A stretch of DNA of 64,000 nt from Nocardioides sp. WS12 (lineage in GTDB: Bacteria > Actinomycetota > Actinomycetes > Propionibacteriales > Nocardioidaceae). Below, piece by piece: positions 17,382-25,790 of this stretch. The DNA lies in assembly GCF_014108865.1 (NCBI RefSeq), contig NZ_CP053928.1, positions 4,402,001-4,466,000 of the forward strand. Reading direction: 5' to 3'. The notes below the pieces were generated by a model. That model made no database searches. It worked only from the letters and a program-made list of their open reading frames with translations, and was not told the origin of the DNA. How positions within the stretch are numbered: the first letter of the stretch is position 1; each line of letters begins with the position of its first letter. The position numbers were made by a program, and so were the translations under genes.

Positions 17382-18184
17382 TTCATCGTCCGCACGCCGA
17401 CCCACAGGCCGAACGCACCGACCAGCAACGAGGCTCCGAAGCCGGCGGCCACGGTGTCCATCGGGAACGAGCCGGCGAACAGGTGGCGTTCGGCGTCGAC
17501 GACGTACTTCATCGGGTTGAGGTCGGACGCCGTCTTCAACCAGCCCGGCGCACCGTCGATCGGCAGCAGGACTCCGCTGAGCAACAGCAGCGGGAAGATC
17601 GCGGTCTGCTGCACGGTCCAGAACACCCACGCCTGCTCCTTGGCTGCGATGGCCAGGGCCAGGCTCAGCGCGCCGAGGCCGACACTGAACGGCACCAGCA
17701 CGAGGATGCCGGTGAGCACGCCGAACAGGTGCAGGTCGAAGCTGAACGGCGTCACGACCGCCACGATGATCACGGTCTGCAGGACCAGCGGCACCATCTC
17801 GCGCAGCGACTTCCCGACCATCAGGGCGGAGCGGCGGACGGGCGAGACGAGCAGCCGCTCGAAGGAGCCGCTGATGATCTCCTCGCTCAGGTTGGCGCCG
17901 GTGAAGGACGCACTCATCAGCGCGGTCATGGCGACGATGCCGGGCACGAACCACTGCAGCGCCGAGCCGTCACCGGTGTCCGGAAGGAGCGGCGCGAACA
18001 GGCCGAGGAAGACCAGCGGCTGCACCATCGCGAACAGCACGGACACCGGCTGGCGCAGCACCGGCTGCAGTTCGCGGACGAGGACGTTGACGATGTCGGC
18101 GACGAGGCCGACCGACTTCGCCGGGACAGGAGTACGACGAACGGCGGGCGCCGTTGCCGCGGGGGTCTCGATGTCGATGGTCAT
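17369..18184 (-). CDS. ABC-2 type exporter permease (DrrB-like)
   Basis: The 271-residue membrane subunit of an ABC-2 exporter has a cytosolic N-terminus and about six transmembrane helices. These include SVLFAMVQPLVFLGLFAPLL, GIVAMTALMSASF and LLLLSGVLLPIDGAPGWLK, the last being the characteristic ABC-2 loop before the final helices. The conserved segment NLSEEIISGSFERLLVSPVRR, typical of DrrB-type permeases, links helices 2 and 3. Its ATG overlaps the ATPase stop as ATGA, so the two are translationally coupled. The relatives export daunorubicin-like drugs, lipids or antibiotics. No biosynthetic genes are nearby and the cargo is unknown. Confidence 0.88.
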   Translation of the reverse strand: MTIDIETPAATAPAVRRTPVPAKSVGLVADIVNVLVRELQPVLRQPVSVLFAMVQPLVFLGLFAPLLPDTGDGSALQWFVPGIVAMTALMSASFTGANLSEEIISGSFERLLVSPVRRSALMVGKSLREMVPLVLQTVIIVAVVTPFSFDLHLFGVLTGILVLVPFSVGLGALSLALAIAAKEQAWVFWTVQQTAIFPLLLLSGVLLPIDGAPGWLKTASDLNPMKYVVDAERHLFAGSFPMDTVAAGFGASLLVGAFGLWVGVRTMNRAS

Positions 18185-19209
18185 GCTGCCGCTCCTTCAG
18201 TCGTGGCGGTGGTGGCGGTCTCGTTCTGGGACTCACGCAGGCTGCGGCCGGTGAGGTTGAGGAAGACGTCGTCGAGCGTGGGGCCCGCGACTTCGAGTCG
18301 GGTGACGGGAGTGCCGGCAGCGGCGAGGTCGGTGACCAGCCCGGGCGCGGCGTCGCGGCCGTAGGCGGCCCGCACGGTCACATGGGTGCCGTTGACGGTG
18401 ATCTGCGCTCCGGCGATGCGGTCGGCTCGCTCGGCGGCTGCCCGCGCGGCCTGCACGTCGGCGAACTCCATCGCGACGAGGTCACCGAGGGCCGACTTGA
18501 GAGCACCGGCGGTGTCGTCAGCGATCACCTGGCCGTGGTCGATGACGATCACCCGGCCGGCGAGCGCGTCGGCCTCTTCGAGGTAGTGCGTGGTGAGCAC
18601 GATCGTGGTGCCGAGGTCGGCGTTGAGGCGACGCACCTGCTCCTGCAGGTTGGCCCGGTTCTGCGGGTCCAGACCGGTGGACGGCTCGTCGAGGAAGAGG
18701 ATCGGCGGCTCCTGGACGAGCCCGATGGCCACGTCGAGCCGGCGGCGCTGGCCGCCGGAGAGCTGGGCGACCGGCCGGTCGGCGTGCTCGGTCAGGTCGA
18801 ACGCCTCGAGCAGCTCCTCGGTGCGCACCCGCGCGTCGCGCCGCGACAGTCCGTGTGCCCGCGCCTGACACATCACCTCGTCCCGACCACGGAACTGGTG
18901 GCCCGCGGCATTGCCCTGGCCGACGTACCCGATCGATCGCCGGACGGCGGCGCGCTCGCGCACGACGTCGAAGCCCGCGACCTCGGCCGATCCCTCGGTC
19001 GGGGCGATCAGCGTGGTCAGCATGCGCAGCGTCGTGGACTTGCCGGCGCCGTTCGGTCCGAGGAACGCGACCAGCTCGCCGGCCGCGACCTCCAGGTCGA
19101 GGCCGCGCACGGCCTCGATCGTCTCCTTGCCTCGGGTGAAGCGGCGGGTGAGTCCGACGGTGCGGATGACCGGGCCACTGTCCTGATTCCTGCTCTGGTT
19201 CATCTCCAT
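18181..19209 (-). CDS. ABC-2 exporter ATPase (DrrA-like)
   Basis: Nucleotide-binding subunit of the exporter, about 342 residues. Walker A is GPNGAGKSTTL, the signature is LSGGQRRRLDVA, Walker B is PILFLDEPSTGLDP and the switch His lies in LTTHYLEEAD. The C-terminal extension with GRDAAPGLVTDLAAAGTPVTRLEVAGPTLDDVFL is typical of DrrA proteins. I prefer ATG 19209 because TAGCGT (19217-19222) lies 7 nt upstream, in leaderless spacing; an in-frame GTG at 19218 would remove that promoter relationship. It is divergent from the WYL regulator at 19272 with 62 bp between starts, so that regulator is a natural candidate controller. Confidence 0.9.
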   Translation of the reverse strand: MEMNQSRNQDSGPVIRTVGLTRRFTRGKETIEAVRGLDLEVAAGELVAFLGPNGAGKSTTLRMLTTLIAPTEGSAEVAGFDVVRERAAVRRSIGYVGQGNAAGHQFRGRDEVMCQARAHGLSRRDARVRTEELLEAFDLTEHADRPVAQLSGGQRRRLDVAIGLVQEPPILFLDEPSTGLDPQNRANLQEQVRRLNADLGTTIVLTTHYLEEADALAGRVIVIDHGQVIADDTAGALKSALGDLVAMEFADVQAARAAAERADRIAGAQITVNGTHVTVRAAYGRDAAPGLVTDLAAAGTPVTRLEVAGPTLDDVFLNLTGRSLRESQNETATTATTEGAAA

Positions 19210-19271
19210 GACCACCACGCTAGGAATGCTTTAGGTCAGTTTCTGTCCTGAATCCGACCTATTCTGAATCC

Positions 19272-20222
19272 ATGAGTACGAGCGCCCGCATGCTCCGCCT
19301 GCTGTCCCTGCTGCAGACCCACCGGTTCTGGGCCGGCGGCGACCTGGCCGACCGGCTGGAGGTCAGCGAGCGGACCGTGCGGCGCGACGTCGAGCGCCTG
19401 CGCGAGCTCGGGTACGACGTCGATGCGGTGCGCGGCGTGGCCGGCGGCTACCAGTTGCGGGCCGGCGGCGCGATGGCTCCGTTGCTGCTCGAGGACGACG
19501 AGGCGGTCGCCATCGCGGTCGGCCTCCGCGCGGCGGCCGGCGGCGGCGTACCCGGCTTCGAGGACACGGCCGTGCAGGCCCTGACCAAGGTGATCGGCCT
19601 GATGCCGCCGCGACTGCGGCGCCGGATGGACGCCCTCAAGACGCAGACCGATGCCCTCCCGTGGTCCGGTGGACCGACGCTCGACGCGGAAGTGCTGACG
19701 ACGCTCGCCCAGGCCTGTCGCGACGACGAACCGGTGTCCTTCGGCTACACCGCGGCCGATGGCGCCGCGACCACGCGCCGCGTCGAGCCGCACCGGATGG
19801 TCAACATCGGCCGCCGCTGGTACCTCGTCGCCTACGACCGCGACCGCCACGACTGGCGCTCCTTCCGCATCGACCGGATCGCGGGTACGCCGACCACGAC
19901 CGGGCAGCGGTTCGCACCGCGCGAGGTGCCCGGTGGCGACGCGGTCGCCTTCGTCAGCAACGGCCTGCGCAGCCGCCCCCAGCGCCACCAGGTGCGGGTA
20001 CGGATGGCCGCACCAGCGGCGGACGTCGAGGCCTACATGGGCCGTTGGGGCAACGTCGAGGCGACCGGCGACTCGTGCGTGATGACGCTCAACACCGACA
20101 GCCTCGACTGGGCGGTGATGATCCTCGCGAACTTCGACTGCGACTTCACCGTGGAGGAGCCGACCGAGCTCGTCGAGGTGCTCTCCCGGGTGGGCCGGCG
20201 GTTCGCGGACGCCACTGCGTGA
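19272..20222 (+). CDS. HTH/WYL-domain transcriptional regulator
   Basis: A 316-residue regulator. The N-terminal winged helix (about 5-60) reads MLRLLSLLQTHRFWAGGDLADRL, with recognition helix VSERTVRRDVERLRELG. The middle links to a WYL domain at about 140-215 containing GRRWYLVAYDRDRHDWRSFR, and a C-terminal WCX extension follows (about 235-310). WYL domains bind small ligands or nucleic acid and often switch transport or stress genes. The start has TATTCT at 19260-19265, six nt upstream (leaderless type). Divergence from the exporter pair suggests autoregulation together with that pair, which is inference from layout. Confidence 0.9.
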   Translation: MSTSARMLRLLSLLQTHRFWAGGDLADRLEVSERTVRRDVERLRELGYDVDAVRGVAGGYQLRAGGAMAPLLLEDDEAVAIAVGLRAAAGGGVPGFEDTAVQALTKVIGLMPPRLRRRMDALKTQTDALPWSGGPTLDAEVLTTLAQACRDDEPVSFGYTAADGAATTRRVEPHRMVNIGRRWYLVAYDRDRHDWRSFRIDRIAGTPTTTGQRFAPREVPGGDAVAFVSNGLRSRPQRHQVRVRMAAPAADVEAYMGRWGNVEATGDSCVMTLNTDSLDWAVMILANFDCDFTVEEPTELVEVLSRVGRRFADATA

Positions 20223-20316
20223 CCCTCGACCGAGGTTGACTGACAACTCGTCAGATCCCTTGGCACCCCGCCCGCACGGCCAGGAGGCGCGTTTTCCCGC
20301 GTGACGGGACTCTCAA

Positions 20317-20330
20317 TTAGGCATGCCTAA
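20317..20330. promoter_or_regulatory. DtxR/IdeR-like iron box upstream of hmuT
   Basis: TTAGGCATGCCTAA is a perfect 14-bp palindrome matching the TTAGG-N4-CCTAA core of DtxR/IdeR operators. It is 61 bp before the hmuT start. A second half-site-like GTTAGGGTCACCT follows at 20338. An identical TTAGG-N4-CCTAA arrangement occurs before the haem oxygenase gene, supporting iron-dependent repression of the locus. Confidence 0.72.
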
Positions 20331-20365
20331 CAATCGTGTTAGGGTCACCTTTGTCCGCCAGATGT

Positions 20366-20382
20366 TGACACTCTGACAGCAA
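20366..20382 (+). promoter_or_regulatory. Candidate shared TetR operator at hmuT
   Basis: TGACACTCTGACAGCAA lies 10 bp before the hmuT start. It matches 13 of 17 positions of TGACACTTAGTCAGTAA in the haem oxygenase promoter (28720-28736), where it is part of an inverted repeat. The shared site suggests one regulator for both promoters. Confidence 0.4.
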
Positions 20383-20391
20383 AGAGCCCTC

Positions 20392-21519
20392 ATGCTTCCC
20401 CCGACCCGCCGCCGCCCTGCCGGTGTCCTGGCCAGCCTTGCGGCCCTCCTCCTCTTCTCGGCCTGCGGCGCGGTCCTCGACACCGCCGGCGGCCACGGGA
20501 AGGACGCGCCGGACACCGAGGTTCCCTCGATCAGCGACGTCGCCGCGCTGCCGGATCCGAAGGCCTGGCAGGGCGCCGTCGACATCAACCTGCCCGAGCC
20601 GGACATCCGCCCGGTCGAGGAGAACCCCACACCGCAACTCCCCGCCCGGGTCACCGATGCGCAGGGCACCGCGGTCACCGTCACGGACGTCGACCGGATC
20701 CTTGCGCTCGACATCTACGGCACCCTCTCGCAGACCGTGTTCGAGCTCGGGCTGGGCGACAACATCGTCGGGCGCGACGTCTCCTCGGCCTACGAGGAGA
20801 TCGAAGACCGGCCGCTGGTCACCCAGAACGGCCACGAACTCAACGCCGAGGCCATGCTCGAGCTCGACCCCACGGTCGTCATCACCGACACGTCGCTCGG
20901 CCCGTGGGACGTCGTACTCCAGATCCGCGACGCGGGCATTCCGGTCGTCGTCGTCGACGCGGACCGCAACCTCGCGAACCTCGCCTCACTCACCCAGGAA
21001 GTGGCCGACGCCCTCGGCCTGCCCGCGCAGGGCAAGCTCCTCGGCCAGCGCATCGAGGACGAAGCCGCAGCAGCCCAGGCCGAGATCGCCGAGGTCGCTC
21101 CGCAGGACGTCACCGGCCAGCTCCGCATGATCTTCCTGTACGTCCGCGGCCAGGCGAACGTCTATTACATGTTCGGCAAGGACTCCGGAGCCGACGCCCT
21201 CATCACCGCCGTGGGTGGGTACGACGTCAGCAGCGAGATCGGCTGGTCCGGCATGAAGCCGGTCAACGACGAAGGTCTGATCAAGGCCCAGCCGGACGCC
21301 ATCGTGATGATGAGCAACGGCCTGGACTCGATCGGCGGCGTCGACGGCCTGCTCGACCAGTTCCCCGCGCTGGCGCAGACACCGGCCGGTGAGAACAAGC
21401 GGGTCATCGCGATGGACGACACCCAGGTCCTCAGTTACGGCCCGCGTACGGCGGCCGTCCTCAACGCACTCGCCGTCGCCCTCTATGCACCCGACCGCCT
21501 GCCCGGTGGTGGCTCGTGA
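20392..21519 (+). CDS. hmuT: Haemin ABC transporter substrate-binding lipoprotein
   Basis: The 375-residue lipoprotein binds haem outside the membrane and delivers it to HmuUV. The signal sequence ends in lipobox LFSAC with Cys25 lipidated. After a linker rich in Asp/Pro, the class III periplasmic-binding fold starts near residue 100 (RILALDIYGTLSQTVFELGLGDNIVGRDVSS). It continues with VITDTSLGPWDVVLQIRDAGIPVVVVD, a long helix, and IFLYVRGQANVYYMFGKDSGADALITAVGG. The N-terminal lobe wording ALDIYGT and the neighbours point to haem rather than siderophore. It is the first gene of a tightly coupled operon; its TGA overlaps the hmuU GTG. A DtxR-like box lies upstream. Confidence 0.9.
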   Translation: MLPPTRRRPAGVLASLAALLLFSACGAVLDTAGGHGKDAPDTEVPSISDVAALPDPKAWQGAVDINLPEPDIRPVEENPTPQLPARVTDAQGTAVTVTDVDRILALDIYGTLSQTVFELGLGDNIVGRDVSSAYEEIEDRPLVTQNGHELNAEAMLELDPTVVITDTSLGPWDVVLQIRDAGIPVVVVDADRNLANLASLTQEVADALGLPAQGKLLGQRIEDEAAAAQAEIAEVAPQDVTGQLRMIFLYVRGQANVYYMFGKDSGADALITAVGGYDVSSEIGWSGMKPVNDEGLIKAQPDAIVMMSNGLDSIGGVDGLLDQFPALAQTPAGENKRVIAMDDTQVLSYGPRTAAVLNALAVALYAPDRLPGGGS

Positions 21520-22613
21520 CCATCACCCGCCTCGCACCCGCGCCGGTCGTCAGCGAGACGGCGCTGCTCGATCGCCGCCGTCGACGGCGCGTCGCGCTGC
21601 TCTACGTCGGCCTGGTCGTCGGGCTCGTCGTGGCCACGCTCGTGGCCGGTGGTTCCGGTCAGTTGCAGATCCCCCTCAACGAGATCCTCGGCTCGATCGC
21701 CCACCGGGTCGGACTCGACGTCGGGCCCATGCCCAGCCACCCGCGCGGCGAGTACACGCTCTGGAACGTCCGGTTCTCCCGCATCGCGATGGCCGTCATC
21801 GTCGGCGCCTCGCTCGCCGTCGCCGGTGCCGCGATGCAGGGCGTCTTCGGCAACCCGCTCGCCGAGCCCAGCGTCGTGGGCGTCTCCTCCGGTGCGGCCG
21901 TGGCTGCCGGAGCCGCGATCGTCTTCGGCCTCCGGTTCGCGGGCGACTGGTCGATCCCGGTGTGCGCCTTCCTCGGCGGCCTGGTCACGACCCTGCTCGT
22001 CTACGCCCTGTCCCGCTCCGACGGCCGCACGGAGGTCGTCACTCTCGTGCTGACCGGCATCGCGGTGAACGCCGTGGCCGGCGCGCTGCTCGCCCTGCTG
22101 ATGTTCCTCGGCGACACCCAGGCCCGCGAGTCCATCGTGTTCTGGCAACTGGGCAGCCTCAACGGAAGTCGTTGGACGTACGTCGTCGTGGTCGCGCCGA
22201 TCGCCCTCGTCGGCGTGGTGATCGCCCTGGCCTGCGCCCGCAGCCTCGACCTGCTCGCCCTCGGCGAGCGCTCGGCCCGCCACCTCGGCGTCAACGTCGA
22301 GGCGCTGCGGATCGTGCTGATCGTGGTCGTCGCGCTGCTGACAGCAGCCGCCGTCAGCTTCTGCGGCATCGTCGCGTTCGTCGGCCTGATCGTGCCGCAC
22401 CTGGTGCGGATGGTCACGGGTCCCGCGCACCGCGTCCTGCTGACCGCGTCCATGCTCGCCGGAGCGCTGGTGCTGATCTGCGCCGACACGGTCGCGCGCA
22501 CCTTCATCGCCTACACCGACCTCCCGCTCGGCATGTTGACCTCGCTCGTCGGCGGACCGTTCTTCTTCTGGCTGCTGCGCCGCACCCGCAAGACGTCGGG
22601 AGGCTGGGCATGA
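21516..22613 (+). CDS. hmuU: Haemin ABC transporter permease (FecCD family)
   Basis: A 365-residue FecCD-type permease, two copies of which form the haem channel. It has about ten hydrophobic segments. Family signatures are RIAMAVIVGASLAVAGAAMQGVFGNPLAEP, VVGVSSGAA, VLTGIAVNAVAGALLALLM and FCGIVAFVGLIVPHLVR. The last contains the coupling loop to the ATPase. The C-terminus LPLGMLTSLVGGPFFFWLLRRTR is typical. Translation starts at GTG 21516 inside the hmuT stop (GTGA) and ends overlapping hmuV (ATGA). These junctions imply strict co-translation and equal subunit supply. Confidence 0.93.
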   Translation: MTITRLAPAPVVSETALLDRRRRRRVALLYVGLVVGLVVATLVAGGSGQLQIPLNEILGSIAHRVGLDVGPMPSHPRGEYTLWNVRFSRIAMAVIVGASLAVAGAAMQGVFGNPLAEPSVVGVSSGAAVAAGAAIVFGLRFAGDWSIPVCAFLGGLVTTLLVYALSRSDGRTEVVTLVLTGIAVNAVAGALLALLMFLGDTQARESIVFWQLGSLNGSRWTYVVVVAPIALVGVVIALACARSLDLLALGERSARHLGVNVEALRIVLIVVVALLTAAAVSFCGIVAFVGLIVPHLVRMVTGPAHRVLLTASMLAGALVLICADTVARTFIAYTDLPLGMLTSLVGGPFFFWLLRRTRKTSGGWA

Positions 22614-23419
22614 GCACGCATCCCGTCGCGCTGGAGGCCCGCAGGGTCACCCTCAGCTACGGCCGTCGACCGATCCTCGACTCCGTCGACCTGCAGGTAC
22701 GACGACACGAAGTGCTGGCGCTGGTCGGACCCAATGGCGCCGGGAAGTCGACGCTGCTCTCGGTTCTTGCCGGAGACCTCGATCCGGACGAGGGCGAGGT
22801 ACTCCTCAAGGGCAGGCCGCTGGCCCGGTGGAAGTTGCGCGAGATGGCCCGCAAGCGGGCGGTCCTGACGCAGGAGCACCGGATCTCGTTCCCGTTCCCG
22901 GCCGCCGACGTGGTCCGGATGGGCCGCTCCCCGTGGCGCGGTCTGCCCGAGGAGGACGAGGACGATCTCGTCGTCGCCGAGGCGATCCGCACCACCGACA
23001 TCGAGTACCTGGCCGGGCAGTCGTTCGGCCTGCTCTCCGGCGGCGAGAAGGGACGCACCTCGTTCGCGCGGGCGCTGGCCCAGCGCACCGGGATCCTGCT
23101 GCTCGACGAGCCCACCGCGGCGCTCGACATCGGCCACCAGGAGACGGTGCTCAGTCGGGCGCGCTCCGAGGCCGCTGGCGGCGCAGCCGTGGTCGTCGTA
23201 CTCCATGACCTGACGCTGGCCGCTGCCTGGTCGGACCGGATCGCCCTGTTGCACCGGGGCCGAGTGACCGCCGAGGGCGTGCCTGCCGACGTGTTCACGG
23301 CGCCGCTGCTGAGCCTCGTCTACGACCACCCGATCGATGTTCTTCCGCACCCGGCGACCGGCGAACTGCTGGTCCTTCCGGACCGTCGCGGCGTCCTTTC
23401 GCGAGAGGAGACAGCGTGA
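22610..23419 (+). CDS. hmuV: Haemin ABC transporter ATPase
   Basis: The ATPase that drives HmuU has 269 residues. Walker A is GPNGAGKSTLL, the Q-loop lies in VLTQEHR, the signature is LLSGGEKGRTSFARAL, Walker B is ILLLDEPTAALD and the switch His is in VVVLHDLTLAA. The signature Gly-Glu-Lys replaces the usual Gly-Gln/Glu-Arg. The short insertion RLAFPFPAADVVRMGRSPWRG-like region (here ISFPFPAADVVRMGRSP) is typical for HmuV. I set the start at ATG 22610, overlapping the hmuU stop; the open frame extends far upstream but without family similarity. The stop overlaps the GTG of the first surface-protein gene. Confidence 0.94.
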   Translation: MSTHPVALEARRVTLSYGRRPILDSVDLQVRRHEVLALVGPNGAGKSTLLSVLAGDLDPDEGEVLLKGRPLARWKLREMARKRAVLTQEHRISFPFPAADVVRMGRSPWRGLPEEDEDDLVVAEAIRTTDIEYLAGQSFGLLSGGEKGRTSFARALAQRTGILLLDEPTAALDIGHQETVLSRARSEAAGGAAVVVVLHDLTLAAAWSDRIALLHRGRVTAEGVPADVFTAPLLSLVYDHPIDVLPHPATGELLVLPDRRGVLSREETA

Positions 23420-24522
23420 TTCGCATCGCCTTGATGGCGGGTCTGATGTCCGCCGGCCTGACCACCACCGCGACCGCCGTCGCCCCGGCGCCGGCGCCGG
23501 CTGCCGCCCGCATCAGCGTGGTCAACGACAAGGGCACGGCGACCGCCGACAACAGGTACCGCACGAAGCTGACGATCAACGGCGCCGGCTTCCAGTCGGT
23601 GCAGGGCGGGTTCGGCGGGGTCTACGTCATGTTCGGCTGGGTCGACGACGCCCGCGGCGGGTCGTGGAAGCCGTCGAAGGGCGGAGTGACCGGCAGCGAC
23701 TACCGCTACATCCCCGATTCCGAGGACGCCAGCAACCAGGGCTACCTCCGCTTCGTTGCCTTCCCCGGTGGTTCGACCACAGCCGAGGCGCACGCGGTCC
23801 TCTCGAAGTCGGGTGGGTTCCAGGTCAAGCTCACCGTGCCGGGACCGACGTTCCAGAGCGTCGACCGCAACGGCAAGGTCGGCACCGTCGACTGCACCAA
23901 GGTGACCTGCGGCGTCATCACGATCGGCGCGCACGGGGTGAAGAACCCCGCCAACGAGACCTTCACCCCCGTCCGGTTCACCAGCGTGTACGACGCCGCG
24001 CCGGCCGCGTCGTCGAACGAGGACGCTCCCGCCGCGACTGCCGACCAGGCTCCGGTCACCCAGGGCAGCGTCGCCACCCCGACGGACGCAAAGCCGGTGA
24101 AGACAGGCGCGCCCAGGGTCATCACCGACCGACTGACCGCCAAGGTCGGCAACACGCTTGCGTTCACCGGGACCGGGTTCACGCCCGGCGAGCAGGTGCT
24201 CGGGATCCTCGACGACGGTGTCGCCGGGATCGGTCCGATGGTCGCGGGGCCCTCGGGCGAGGTCGCCGGCATCCTGCCGCTGCCGGGCGACCTCGCCCCT
24301 GGCACGCACGAGTTGCGGCTGACCGGTGCGGCCTCGGGCAGTGCGGCCAACGAGCGCTTCGCAGTCCGCGCGGCGGACAACGCAGCCGACATGAAGGCGG
24401 TCGCGGACGACACCGACGAGGCGCTCAGCGGCGCCCGAATCTTCTTGGTCGCAGCGGCCGCTGTGTTGGCGCTGGCCGTGCTCGGCCTGTTCCTGCGCCG
24501 CCGTCGCGGAGTGCGCGCATGA
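23416..24522 (+). CDS. Exported, C-terminally anchored surface protein of the haem operon
   Basis: The 368-residue protein starts with a signal peptide (MIRIALMAGLMSAGLTTTATA) and ends with a membrane helix (about 338-360) followed by RRRRGVRA, so most of it is displayed outside. Residues about 40-195 form a domain that also occurs in the larger protein at 25787. Matching landmarks are TKLTINGAGF, GGVYVMFGWVDD, SWKPSKG, GFQVKLTV, CGVITIGAHG and ETFTPVRF. A second beta-rich segment (about 240-315; NTLAFTGTGFTPGEQVLGIL) resembles Ig-like folds. Translation starts at GTG inside the hmuV stop. It has no HtaA domain; a role in haem capture or relay is inferred only from the operon. Confidence 0.8.
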   Translation: MIRIALMAGLMSAGLTTTATAVAPAPAPAAARISVVNDKGTATADNRYRTKLTINGAGFQSVQGGFGGVYVMFGWVDDARGGSWKPSKGGVTGSDYRYIPDSEDASNQGYLRFVAFPGGSTTAEAHAVLSKSGGFQVKLTVPGPTFQSVDRNGKVGTVDCTKVTCGVITIGAHGVKNPANETFTPVRFTSVYDAAPAASSNEDAPAATADQAPVTQGSVATPTDAKPVKTGAPRVITDRLTAKVGNTLAFTGTGFTPGEQVLGILDDGVAGIGPMVAGPSGEVAGILPLPGDLAPGTHELRLTGAASGSAANERFAVRAADNAADMKAVADDTDEALSGARIFLVAAAAVLALAVLGLFLRRRRGVRA

Positions 24523-25790
24523 GCCGCCGTGGGTGGGCCGTGCTTGCCACGATCACCGCCCTGTTCGGCCTCGTCGCGAGCACCACGTCCCCGGCCGCGG
24601 CCGACGACACGACCGAGCCGTTCGCCGTCAGCGACGCGGTGTTCCGCTGGGGCATCAACGACGAGAGCAACAACAACGCGTTCGCTCCCGGTACCTACAA
24701 CTTCCTGTCGGCGGGCATCGCCCCGGACCCGGGCACAGGTGGGCAGGTCATCTCCAACGACGCGAAGTGGCCGAGCACCGGCGCGACCGCGTGGCGCGGT
24801 CAGAGCGGCTCCGTCCGGATCGAAAAGGTCACCTCCTCCGGTCCCCAACTCGCGACCTTCGCCGGGCTCAAGACCGGCCCCGACGGCCAGTCCCTCGGTG
24901 GTCCGACGGTCCCGATCTTCAGCAACCACCAGGCTGTTCTCTCCGGCGGCGCCGGCCAGGTCGACCCGGAAGCCGGCACCGCCACGATCCGCTGGACCGG
25001 CTCCTTCACGGTCTTCTACTACTCCGGCATGTCGTTCTTCACGGTCACCGACCCGACGCTCGAGGTCACGCCGACCTCGGCCCGGATCACCGCGACCGGA
25101 TCGGGCTACTCCAGTTCGATGGACGACGAGTCGGTGTGGCAGCCGGTCGCCCCGACCACCATCACGCTCGCCGAACTGGAGACCGTCGACGAGACCGACC
25201 TCGCCGCCGAGAACGGCTTCTCAGCGGCCACGAAGTACCTCGGTGTCCGGTACGACGCCCCCGCCGCCGGCACCACGCAGGTTCGCACCGGCGAGCACTG
25301 GGGTGCGTTCCCGGGGTCGATGCTCGGCTTCCTCGAGAAGGTCGGCATGACGTCCTACTGGTACTCCTCCGGCGGCAGCAACGACCGCTTCAAGGTCCCG
25401 CACCCCGTCACGGTGAGCTGGGACGCGAAGACCGCGATCGTGCCCGAAACCCCCGTAACTCCGGTACTTCCACAGCTTCCGGTGAACCCCGCCGGCGAGG
25501 CGCCGCCCACGATCATCCGCGTCCCTTCGGCCCCTGTCGTCGTACAACGTCCGACGCCGGCGCTGCCGACACCTGTCGCCCCGCCCGTACCGGCGCCTGC
25601 CCAGGTGACACCGGCGTCGTACTCGCCGCCCGTCGTCTACGCACTGACCTCCTCCCCCACCTCCAGCACGGACCGACCCGCCGGGTCGAACCACGCCTGG
25701 GAGTGGTCGCTCGGATTCCTCCTGTTGCTCGGGGCAGCCGGAATCACCGTCTTCACTCCCCGCATGACCCGCCTGAAAGGAACCCGATGA
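24519..25790 (+). CDS. HtaA-domain haem-binding surface protein, membrane anchored
   Basis: A 423-residue protein. A signal peptide ends near STTSPAAA, then one HtaA (CR-type) domain spans about 35-310. It begins VSDAVFRWGINDESNNNAFAP and contains the paired strands TIRWTGSFTVFYYSGMSFFTVTDP and the closing TSYWYSSGG. A Pro/Val-rich spacer (about 315-385) and a C-terminal transmembrane helix (WSLGFLLLLGAAGITVF) followed by basic residues anchor it. HtaA domains bind haem in corynebacteria. Here Tyr-Tyr occupies the strand position where those domains carry GH, so the axial ligand may differ. Both ends overlap neighbouring genes by 4 nt. Likely role: receive haem at the cell surface and pass it to HmuT. 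Confidence 0.88.
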   Translation: MSRRGWAVLATITALFGLVASTTSPAAADDTTEPFAVSDAVFRWGINDESNNNAFAPGTYNFLSAGIAPDPGTGGQVISNDAKWPSTGATAWRGQSGSVRIEKVTSSGPQLATFAGLKTGPDGQSLGGPTVPIFSNHQAVLSGGAGQVDPEAGTATIRWTGSFTVFYYSGMSFFTVTDPTLEVTPTSARITATGSGYSSSMDDESVWQPVAPTTITLAELETVDETDLAAENGFSAATKYLGVRYDAPAAGTTQVRTGEHWGAFPGSMLGFLEKVGMTSYWYSSGGSNDRFKVPHPVTVSWDAKTAIVPETPVTPVLPQLPVNPAGEAPPTIIRVPSAPVVVQRPTPALPTPVAPPVPAPAQVTPASYSPPVVYALTSSPTSSTDRPAGSNHAWEWSLGFLLLLGAAGITVFTPRMTRLKGTR